DNA from: JAOTVV01 sp041602035
GTDB taxonomy: Bacteria; Gemmatimonadota; Gemmatimonadetes; Gemmatimonadales; GWC2-71-9
Direction of reading: 5' to 3'
Length of the DNA stretch: 64,000 nt
Assembly (NCBI GenBank): GCA_041602035.1
Contig: JBFIHA010000010.1
Location: 1-64,000 of the forward strand
The notes beneath the pieces were generated by a model. That model did not search any database. It worked only from the letters and a program-made list of their open reading frames with translations, and was not told the origin of the DNA. Of this stretch, positions 57,498 through 64,000 are shown piece by piece (the first letter of the stretch is position 1; each line of letters begins with the position of its first letter). A program made the position numbers and the translations under genes.

Positions 57498-58952
57498 ATG
57501 CCGCTGCGTTCGGGATACGCGCTCACCTTCGACGACGTCCTCTTGGTTCCCCGTCACGCGACGGTCCATCCGCGTGACGTCGATGTCACGACGCGCTTCA
57601 CGCGAGCCATCTCGCTCAACGTCCCCGTGATCTCCGCCGCGATGGATACGGTCACCGAATCGGAGATGGCCATTGCCATCGCTCGGTTCGGTGGGATCGG
57701 GGTCGTGCACAAGAACATGCCGATCGACCGCCAAGCCGCCGAAGTGGATCGGGTCAAGCGCTCGGAGAGCGGCATGATCCTGAACCCGATTACGCTGGGC
57801 CCCGACCGTACGATCCGGGAGGCGGCCGTCCTGATGCGCCGATTCATGATCTCCGGCGTCCCGATCGTGGACGATCGGGGACGGCTCGTGGGCATCATCA
57901 CCAATCGGGACCTGCAGTTCGAGCGCCAACTCGACCGGCCGGTGCGGGCGGCCATGACCAAGGACAACCTGATCACCGCACCGCTGGGCACGACGCTCGA
58001 AGAGGCCGAACGCATCCTTGGCGAGCATCGGATCGAAAAGCTTCCCGTGGTGGACGAGCAGGGCATTCTGAAGGGCCTGATCACCGTCAAGGATATCATC
58101 AAGCGGCAGCAGTTCCCCAACGCCAACAAGGACGAGCATGGACGCCTGCTGGTGGCAGCAGCCGTGGGCGTGGGGCAGGATACCCGCGATCGAGCAGCCG
58201 CGCTACTCGCGGCTGGTGCCGACGCCATCGTGGTCGACTCCGCTCACGGTCACTCGCAAGGCGTGCTCGACGCCATCGCCCACCTTCGTGAGGGCTTTCC
58301 CGAGGCGCAGATCGTGGGCGGGAACGTCGCGACCCGCGACGGCGCACGCGCCCTGGTCGAGCGCGGCGTGGACGCCGTGAAGGTCGGTATCGGCCCGGGA
58401 TCGATCTGTACCACGCGGGTGGTCACCGGCGTGGGTGTTCCCCAGATCACGGCGGTAGTCGGTGCGGTGGAGGGAGCGGGCGACATCCCCGTCATAGCCG
58501 ACGGTGGCGTGAAGTACTCCGGAGACGCCGTGAAGGCGCTCGCGGCCGGGGCGGCGAGCGTGATGCTGGGTTCCATGCTCGCCGGAACGGAGGAAAGCCC
58601 GGGGGAGAGCTTCCTGCTCGAAGGCCGCCGCTTCAAGACCATTCGAGGCATGGGCTCGCTCAGTGCCATGCAGGATGGGTCGGCGGATCGGTACTTCCAG
58701 GAAGGTGACGTCTCGGGTCAAAAGCTGGTTCCCGAGGGTATCGAGGGGCGCGTGCCGTACCGCGGACCCGTGGGCGACGTGCTGTATCAGATGGTCGGCG
58801 GGATCCGCTCCGGGATGGGCTACTGCGGCTGTGCCAGCATCGGGGCGCTACGCACCGAGGCGGAGTTCGTCCAGATCAGTGTCGCCGGCCTGCGGGAGTC
58901 GCATCCTCACGACGTCGTCATCACTCGCGAGGCACCGAACTACTCGGCCTAG
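57498..58952 (+). CDS. guaB: IMP dehydrogenase
   Basis: A 484-residue IMP dehydrogenase: YALTFDDVLLVPRHA at the start, two CBS domains (MRRFMISGVPIVDDRG, GEHRIEKLPVVDEQG), the catalytic loop GPGSICTTRVVTGVG with the active Cys, and MGSLSAMQDGSADRYFQEG with the flap. The last part includes VPYRGPVGDVLYQMVGGIRS. It makes XMP from IMP, the first committed step to GMP. ATG 57498 has GGAGAGG upstream. A leader hairpin precedes it. Confidence 0.97.
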   Translation: MPLRSGYALTFDDVLLVPRHATVHPRDVDVTTRFTRAISLNVPVISAAMDTVTESEMAIAIARFGGIGVVHKNMPIDRQAAEVDRVKRSESGMILNPITLGPDRTIREAAVLMRRFMISGVPIVDDRGRLVGIITNRDLQFERQLDRPVRAAMTKDNLITAPLGTTLEEAERILGEHRIEKLPVVDEQGILKGLITVKDIIKRQQFPNANKDEHGRLLVAAAVGVGQDTRDRAAALLAAGADAIVVDSAHGHSQGVLDAIAHLREGFPEAQIVGGNVATRDGARALVERGVDAVKVGIGPGSICTTRVVTGVGVPQITAVVGAVEGAGDIPVIADGGVKYSGDAVKALAAGAASVMLGSMLAGTEESPGESFLLEGRRFKTIRGMGSLSAMQDGSADRYFQEGDVSGQKLVPEGIEGRVPYRGPVGDVLYQMVGGIRSGMGYCGCASIGALRTEAEFVQISVAGLRESHPHDVVITREAPNYSA

Positions 58953-58966
58953 ATCGCACCGGGCCC

Positions 58967-59011
58967 AGGTCCGGTGGGGCGGCCACCATCGGCCGCTCGC
59001 TCACCGGACCT
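58967..59011. terminator. Two-level bidirectional hairpin between guaB and the symporter gene
   Basis: AGGTCCGGTG (58967-58976) pairs with CACCGGACCT (59002-59011), and inside it GCGGCC (58979-58984) pairs with GGCCGC (58991-58996) with loop ACCATC. It lies 15 bases after the guaB stop and 13 before the stop of the leftward symporter gene, so it fits both directions. Confidence 0.65.
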
Positions 59012-59023
59012 CGGCGGTCGGAC

Positions 59024-60775
59024 TCAACGCTGGCCCCGCTTCTCGCCCTTCAATCTCCGATGGACCTCGTAGTTCTCCCGCCACGGCTGACGCTGGAAGT
59101 AACTGTCCGTGAGCTGCTTCACCTTCCCGGACAACAGCACCAAGGCCAGCAGGTTCGGCAGAATGACGATGCCGAGCGCGACGTCACCCATCAACCAGAT
59201 GACGTTGAGCGACACCAGGGCGCCGAAGAAGTGCATGCCCACGAAGGCGATCTTGTACGGCAGGATGGCCCTGGGTCCGAAGAGGTAGTTGGCACAGCGA
59301 TCGCCGTAGTAGCTCCAGGAAATTGCGGTCGAGACCGCGAACAGCAAAACGCTGATCAGGACGATGAAATCGCCCCATTGGCCCGGGAGTCCCCGTTCGA
59401 ATCCCAGCATCGTGAGTGGAGCGCCGCTCTCGACCGCGTCCCCGTACAGGGAGGAATACGTGGCGCCGTCGTCAGCCGAGGCAACGCCCGGCGCTCGATC
59501 ACGTCGGGGGCGTACCACCCCGGTGAACGGGATGGTCTGCGCGGGATCGACATACAGCCGATCGACCTCCACCTCGTGCCACGCGATGAGCGGAGCGCCC
59601 ACGCCTGTCTCGACATGGCGACCGTCCACGATCCGGATCTCTCCGTCCGGCGTCACCGTCCTCCGATTGCCTTCCTCCTCATACGCGACGTACGACAGGT
59701 CACCCCCGGTCAGCGTGATCTGGGTGGGGTGACGGTCGTCCCACACCTGGGTCATGATGATGACCAGGCCGGTCATGGTGCAGATCACCAGGGTGTCGAT
59801 GAACGGCTCCAGCAGGGCGACGACACCCTCGGACACGGGCTCGTCGGTCTTCGCGGCGGCATGCGCGATGGGTGCGGAGCCCTGGCCGGCCTCGTTCGAG
59901 AACAGGCCGCGGCGTACGCCCCACATCATCGTCACGAGCAATGCTCCCACCCCGGTGCCCGCGACGCCTGCCGTGGGATTGAACGCCTCGCGGAAGATCG
60001 TGGCAAAGCTGGGGAGAAACCAGTCGAAGTGCAGTACGATGATCGTGAGCGCCCCCGCCACGTAGATCGCCGCCATCGCCGGAGCCAGCACACTCGTGAC
60101 CTTTCCGATCCGACGAATGCCGCCCAGCACCACCAGCGCGACGATCGTAGCCGTCGCGAAGCCAGTCGCCCAGACTGGAATCCCGAACGTCGTCTGCATC
60201 GAGTCTGCCACCGTGTTGGCCTGCACGGCGTTGCCGGTGAGGAACGCCGTGAATCCGAGCATCAGCGCGAAGAACACCGCGAGGGGTTTGAATGCCGGTC
60301 CCAATCCGCGCTCGATGTAATACATCGGGCCGCCCGACACCGTACCCTGCAAGCGTCCGGCATCGGGGTCCTCGACATGGCGATAGTGCTGCGCCAGTGT
60401 CACCTCGGCGTATTTCACCGCCATGCCGAGTAGCGCCGTCACCCACATCCAGAAGAGGGCTCCCGGTCCGCCCCAGTGAATGGCGATCGCAACACCCGCG
60501 ATGTTGCCGATCCCGACAGTCGCCGACAGAGCCGTGGTGAGCGCCTGGAAGTGCGGGACGTCGCCGGGTTCCTCGGGATCGTCGTATTTGCCCGACGTCA
60601 CGGCGAAGCCGTGCCCCAAGCGCCTCAGCTGAATGAACCGGAGCCGGAGCGTGAGGAAGACCCCGGTGCCGAGCAAGGCGATGACCGCGACGGGAATCAC
60701 CTCGGCGCCAGCGGGGACGCCGAACTCCCACACCCAGTAGTTCAGCGTGCCAACGATGCGTTCGAGCGTGTCCAT
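59024..60775 (-). CDS. Amino acid:sodium symporter (AGCS family)
   Basis: A 583-residue symporter with the AGCS marks TALSATVGIGNIAGVAIAIH, GGPMYYIERGLG and GLFSNEAGQGSAPIAHAAAK. AGCS proteins import alanine or glycine with Na+ or H+. It differs from the usual 450-480 residues by an insert of about 110 residues between two late helices (including TLTGGDLSYVAYEEEGNRR and VDRLYVDPAQTIPFTG), which reads as a folded soluble domain. The start ATG has TGGAG nearby. It is a single gene divergent from nrnA. Confidence 0.92.
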   Translation of the reverse strand: MDTLERIVGTLNYWVWEFGVPAGAEVIPVAVIALLGTGVFLTLRLRFIQLRRLGHGFAVTSGKYDDPEEPGDVPHFQALTTALSATVGIGNIAGVAIAIHWGGPGALFWMWVTALLGMAVKYAEVTLAQHYRHVEDPDAGRLQGTVSGGPMYYIERGLGPAFKPLAVFFALMLGFTAFLTGNAVQANTVADSMQTTFGIPVWATGFATATIVALVVLGGIRRIGKVTSVLAPAMAAIYVAGALTIIVLHFDWFLPSFATIFREAFNPTAGVAGTGVGALLVTMMWGVRRGLFSNEAGQGSAPIAHAAAKTDEPVSEGVVALLEPFIDTLVICTMTGLVIIMTQVWDDRHPTQITLTGGDLSYVAYEEEGNRRTVTPDGEIRIVDGRHVETGVGAPLIAWHEVEVDRLYVDPAQTIPFTGVVRPRRDRAPGVASADDGATYSSLYGDAVESGAPLTMLGFERGLPGQWGDFIVLISVLLFAVSTAISWSYYGDRCANYLFGPRAILPYKIAFVGMHFFGALVSLNVIWLMGDVALGIVILPNLLALVLLSGKVKQLTDSYFQRQPWRENYEVHRRLKGEKRGQR

Positions 60776-60883
60776 GATACTCCAGCGAAGCTCGTGAAGG
60801 GCTCAAGATGGGTTGGGCATGCCGGATCGAGCAAGGGTCGTGTGCCGTCGCGCGGGCTTGGGACCCGCAGTACCTTCCCGTCC

Positions 60884-61927
60884 ATGGCTCGATCGAAGCC
60901 CACTCCCAGTCAGCGTCGCGGGCCCGGTGTGCCCGCCGCGCGCCGTCGCGGGGCCAAACAGCTGATCGAGGTGTTGCGGCCCCGGATGCGTGTTGCCCTC
61001 ACCACGCACGTGAATGCGGACGGCGACGGCTCGGGGAGTGAAGTCGCGCTGTGGTATCTCCTCCAGGAGTGTGGCGTTACTGCCAGCGTCGTGAACCCGA
61101 CGCCGTTCCCGGCCCGGTATCGCTTCCTGCTCGAAGGGATCGAGCATGCCGATCAATCGAAGCACGCCGTCAACGAACTGAAGCGCGCCGACCTGATCGT
61201 CGTCTTGGATATCGCCGACCTCGGACGCTTGGGACATCTGGGCCGAGTCGTGAAGGGCACGACGGTGCCCGTGGCGTGTATCGATCATCACCTGAGTGAC
61301 GGGACATTACCGCCGGGACCTCGCCTCGTGGATGCCGCGGCCTGCGCCACCGGCGAGCTGGTGTACGACCTCGCACGGGTGGCCGGATGGGACATCGGCG
61401 CTCACGTCGCCCGCGCGATCTACGTTGCACTCTTGACCGACACGGGCGGCTTCCGATTCAGCAACACCACGTCCCGCACGTTGCGGCTCGCGTCGGATCT
61501 GCTGGATCGTGGGTTGAGCGCAGAGCAGATCTATCGCGACGTGTATGCCTCGGAGTCGGAGGGGAAGATCCGGCTCTTGGCCGAAGTGCTGCAAACACTG
61601 ATGGTGGAGCGGGAACATCGTTTGGCGTGGGTTACGGTCCCGCCGGGCGCGCTCGAGCGGCACGGCGTGGAGCCGGACGAGCTCGAGGGCGTGGTGGAGT
61701 TCGCTCGGTCCGTACGTGGGGTGAGCACGGCGATTCTGTTCCGTGAGCTCGCCAACGGGCGCATCAAGGTCTCGTTCCGCTCTGTCGGAGGAGTGGATGT
61801 CGCGGCACTTGCCGAGCAATTCGGTGGCGGCGGTCACCGCCGGGCGGCCGGGGCTTCCCTTGCGGGTGAGTTGGCGCAGGTGCAGGCGCGTGTCCTGTCC
61901 GCCGCCCGTTCGGTTGCCCGGCCGTAG
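60884..61927 (+). CDS. nrnA: DHH-family oligoribonuclease/pAp phosphatase
   Basis: A 347-residue DHH phosphoesterase. The metal-binding blocks are LTTHVNADGDGSGSEVALW, the DHH motif ACIDHHLSDG and LLTDTGGFRFSN; the C-terminal DHHA1 domain contains EQFGGGGHRRAAG. NrnA degrades short RNA and dephosphorylates pAp. An Arg-rich leader of about 25 residues stands before the fold. A TACCTT element at 60871-60876 ends 7 bases before ATG 60884, and no ribosome site is seen, so a leaderless mRNA is possible. Confidence 0.92.
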   Translation: MARSKPTPSQRRGPGVPAARRRGAKQLIEVLRPRMRVALTTHVNADGDGSGSEVALWYLLQECGVTASVVNPTPFPARYRFLLEGIEHADQSKHAVNELKRADLIVVLDIADLGRLGHLGRVVKGTTVPVACIDHHLSDGTLPPGPRLVDAAACATGELVYDLARVAGWDIGAHVARAIYVALLTDTGGFRFSNTTSRTLRLASDLLDRGLSAEQIYRDVYASESEGKIRLLAEVLQTLMVEREHRLAWVTVPPGALERHGVEPDELEGVVEFARSVRGVSTAILFRELANGRIKVSFRSVGGVDVAALAEQFGGGGHRRAAGASLAGELAQVQARVLSAARSVARP

Positions 61928-61951
61928 GGCCTCTCCTATCATTCGAGCACC

Positions 61952-63061
61952 ATGAGCAGACAACTGCAGGCACTGGTCGCCGGGGCACTCACGAACGTGC
62001 GCAACCCCCGGCTCGACAACGACGTCATCTCCGCCGGGATGATCGAGGACCTCGTCGTAGGACAGGACGGACACGTGTCGTTCCGGTTTGTCCTGTCGCG
62101 AGACGACCCCTCGTCGTTGGTACGCGAGGCCCGGCGGGCCGTTCGCGAGGTGGACGGGGTGCGGGACGTGAAGATCGAGGTGGTAGAGCCCTCCGGACCA
62201 TCGCCGGCGCCGCGGGCGACCGTCGGTACCGCGCCCGCAGCCGGGACGGTACCACCACCGCAGCAACCGGTCGAGTTTCCGCGCCTCGGGACCGTCATCG
62301 CCGTATCGAGTGGTAAGGGCGGCGTAGGGAAATCGACCGTCGCCGCCAACCTTGCCGCGGCATTGGCCCGCGACGGGAATGCCGTGGGGATCATGGATGC
62401 GGATATCTACGGCCCGAACGTTCCTCGGCTGTTTGGCATCAACGAGAAGCCGCCCGTACGGGACGGGCGCATCGTTCCGCTTGAAGCGTACGGTGTGAAG
62501 CTGATTTCGCTCGGATTCCTTGTGGAGCGGGACATGCCGGCGATCTGGCGTGGACCCATCGTGACCAAGATCATCAACCAGTTCTTGAACGATGTGGACT
62601 GGGGCAAGCTCGACTACTTCATCGTCGATCTCCCCCCGGGGACGGGCGACGCGCAGCTCTCGCTAGCCCAGGCGGTCCATATGCGCGGGGGCATCATCGT
62701 GACGACCCCGCAGGAGATGGCGGCCGGCGATGCACTGCGCGGCGCCAAGATGTTCGAGCGCGTCGGCGTGCCGGTGGTTGGCGTGGTCGAAAACATGAGC
62801 TACTTCGAGTGCCCACACTGCGGTGAGCGCAGCGAGATCTTCGCGGGTGGAGGTGGCGGGCGCTTGGCCGATGAGCTCGGGGTGCCCCTACTGGGTCAGA
62901 TCCCGCTGCAGGCGGATATGACGGTGGAGGCCGATCAGGGACGCTTGGTGGTGGTGAACAAGCCCGACTCGCCGGCCGGGAAAGCACTCGCCGCAATTGC
63001 CAAGGAAGTGAAAGCCAAGGCAGGGGGCAAGAGCGTTTCGCTCCCCATCATTACAGGCTGA
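61952..63061 (+). CDS. Mrp/ApbC-type iron-sulfur cluster carrier protein
   Basis: A 369-residue protein with an N-terminal MIP18/DUF59 domain (ALTNVRNPRLDNDVISAGMI) and a ParA-like ATPase: Walker A SSGKGGVGKSTVAANLAAAL, DADIYGPNVPRLFG, VDLPPGTGDAQLSLAQ and the metal-site CPHC in YFECPHCGERSEIF. It assembles or transfers Fe-S clusters to target proteins, consistent with several Fe-S proteins encoded here. A Pro/Ala-rich linker joins the two domains. It follows nrnA by 24 bases. Confidence 0.94.
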   Translation: MSRQLQALVAGALTNVRNPRLDNDVISAGMIEDLVVGQDGHVSFRFVLSRDDPSSLVREARRAVREVDGVRDVKIEVVEPSGPSPAPRATVGTAPAAGTVPPPQQPVEFPRLGTVIAVSSGKGGVGKSTVAANLAAALARDGNAVGIMDADIYGPNVPRLFGINEKPPVRDGRIVPLEAYGVKLISLGFLVERDMPAIWRGPIVTKIINQFLNDVDWGKLDYFIVDLPPGTGDAQLSLAQAVHMRGGIIVTTPQEMAAGDALRGAKMFERVGVPVVGVVENMSYFECPHCGERSEIFAGGGGGRLADELGVPLLGQIPLQADMTVEADQGRLVVVNKPDSPAGKALAAIAKEVKAKAGGKSVSLPIITG

Positions 63062-63090
63062 GCCCGGTACGCCGCCGGCGTTCCACGCCG

Positions 63091-63861
63091 ATGTCTCGTC
63101 AGACAGCGCCACCGATCGTCACGTTCCTGACCGATTTCGGCCTCCGCGACAGCTACGTCGCGGAGATGAAGGCGGCGATCCTCGGACCGGTCCCTCATGC
63201 CGCGATCGTCGACATTACGCACGGCGTCGCGCCGGGCGACATTGTTGCCGCGCAATACCTCCTGCATCGATCGTGGAGGCGGTTTCCGGCTGGCGCCATC
63301 CACGTGGCGGTGGTCGATCCTGGTGTTGGCTCGTCGCGGCGGGCGCTTGCCGCGTCGGCGGGCGGGCACTGCTTCGTGGGACCCGACAACGGCGTCTTGG
63401 AGACCGTGCTGGACCATGCGTCCGTCGTGGCGCTGCCCATCGGCTCAGAGGTGGCGCCGACGTTCCACGGCCGAGACGTCTTTGCGCCGGCCGCCGCACG
63501 CCTGGCACTCGGTGCAGCAGTCGAGCACCTGGGCTCGGCCGTCGTGGACCCCGTGCGCCTGGCGCTGCCCACACCCGAGCGGCGTGGCGAGACGGTTGTG
63601 GGTCAGGTGGTGTATGTGGATCGCTTCGGGACGCTCATCACCAACATTCCGTCCGCCGGTCTCACGCTCGGCGCGACCGTGGTCATGGGCGGCGAGCACA
63701 CGGCGATGGTGCAGCGCACGTTCGCCGACGTCGACCCGGGGTATCTCGTGGCGTTCGCTGGGTCGGGTGGTACGCTCGAGATCGCCGTGCGTGACCGCTC
63801 GGCCGCGCAGTTGACAGGGGTGGGAGTGGGTGGAGAGGTCCGGGTGCGACCGGTCAAGTGA
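63091..63861 (+). CDS. SAM hydrolase (SAM hydroxide adenosyltransferase, DUF62 family)
   Basis: A 256-residue protein with the family start IVTFLTDFGLRDSYVAEMKA, DITHGVAPGDIVAAQY, VVDPGVGSSRRALA, FVGPDNGVLE, and the late YVDRFGTLITNIP. DUF62 enzymes split S-adenosylmethionine with water (or a halide in the fluorinase/chlorinase subgroup) to give adenosine and methionine. The extra loop of the halogenases is not evident, so hydrolysis is likely. It follows the Mrp gene by 29 bases and is convergent with the gene at the right edge. Confidence 0.88.
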   Translation: MSRQTAPPIVTFLTDFGLRDSYVAEMKAAILGPVPHAAIVDITHGVAPGDIVAAQYLLHRSWRRFPAGAIHVAVVDPGVGSSRRALAASAGGHCFVGPDNGVLETVLDHASVVALPIGSEVAPTFHGRDVFAPAAARLALGAAVEHLGSAVVDPVRLALPTPERRGETVVGQVVYVDRFGTLITNIPSAGLTLGATVVMGGEHTAMVQRTFADVDPGYLVAFAGSGGTLEIAVRDRSAAQLTGVGVGGEVRVRPVK

Positions 63862-63867
63862 CCCTAT

Positions 63868-64000
63868 CTACTGGCTGGCTGGCACCCACTCGACGTTGAT
63901 GTCTCCCAGCGCGGCCTTGATGTGCATCCGGACGTGCGCCCGTGCCTGATCGTAGTTGGGCGAGACGTACCGTGATCCCCGGCGCTCGAAGCCTTCCTTG
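63868..64000 (-). CDS. C-terminus of a LiaF/DUF2154-like cell-wall-stress protein (5' end outside window)
   Basis: I translated this frame by hand from the minus strand. The last 43 residues include RRGSRYVSPNYDQARAHVR and AALGDINVEWVPASQ, then TAG at 63868-63870. The run of a short beta-strand pattern with YVSPNYD and a terminal LGDINV is like the C-terminal domain of LiaF-type and related toast-rack proteins. The rest of the gene lies beyond the window, so family and function are tentative. Confidence 0.6.
   Translation of the reverse strand, partial: KEGFERRGSRYVSPNYDQARAHVRMHIKAALGDINVEWVPASQ

Noticed and set aside
59060..60433. 457-codon plus-strand frame over the AGCS symporter
   Set aside because: Antisense to a conserved symporter; no motifs.
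1..64000. tRNA, rRNA, prophage or insertion sequence
   Set aside because: None was seen in the gaps on either strand; no transposase, integrase or long terminal repeats were recognised.

Overview
The window reads as chromosomal DNA of a GC-rich, diderm, aerobic heterotroph, most like a member of the Gemmatimonadota. This placement is inference from gene content and style: a BTAD-type regulator, lipoproteins and outer-membrane barrels, an ETF:quinone oxidoreductase of the heterodisulfide-reductase type, many GTG starts and 4-base start/stop overlaps. No rRNA, tRNA, CRISPR, prophage or insertion sequence was seen. The longest gene-free stretch is about 220 bases.

Left part (1-10.5 kb): a truncated BTAD/AAA regulator; a YCF48-like lipoprotein with a GOLPH3-like protein; a VOC protein; mtgA; then a tightly overlapping leftward set moxR - C39 peptidase - RLAN/RimK ATP-grasp ligase - GCS2-type ligase - N-formylglutamate amidohydrolase-like enzyme. 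That set looks like a peptide-tag or small-peptide synthesis and trimming system, and is the best candidate for poorly understood biology here.

10.5-17.7 kb: an F0-only ATP synthase operon (atpZ, atpI-like, atpB, atpE, atpF, atpH) with four hairpins between atpB and atpE and no F1 alpha/gamma/beta/epsilon genes; a beta-hydroxyacid dehydrogenase; a leftward TPM / nucleotidyltransferase-like / LemA trio; and a PflA-like radical SAM protein.

17.8-30.3 kb, all rightward: a large M1 peptidase with an apparent C-terminal outer-membrane barrel, a four-cluster ferredoxin, a cupin, a sugar nucleotidyltransferase, a YtxJ-like thioredoxin, then an exported-hydrolase group (amidase, glycosylasparaginase, DUF885), an MFS carrier, and a cory-CC-star/ArsA pair.

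30.3-48.3 kb, rightward: cstA; SDR; crotonase; lipoprotein; NAD-type isocitrate dehydrogenase; phosphoesterase; SprT-like protease; glutaryl-CoA-dehydrogenase-like enzyme; PQQ-type sugar dehydrogenase; MFS; ligA-polX; CDGSH protein; corA; etfBA. Facing etfBA at 48.3-50.2 kb is a membrane Fe-S/CCG protein that probably passes ETF electrons to menaquinone, so acyl-CoA dehydrogenase, ETF and quinone reductase are all in reach.

50.3-55.9 kb, leftward: barrel protein - tupB - tupC - queD - second barrel protein - mobA - moeA, a molybdenum/tungsten uptake and cofactor operon lacking a recognisable binding protein. 55.9-64 kb: a divergent unit with a near-consensus promoter (SH3b protein, small acidic protein), guaB with a leader hairpin, an AGCS symporter, nrnA, an Mrp/ApbC Fe-S carrier, a SAM hydrolase, and the tail of a LiaF-like gene at the right edge.
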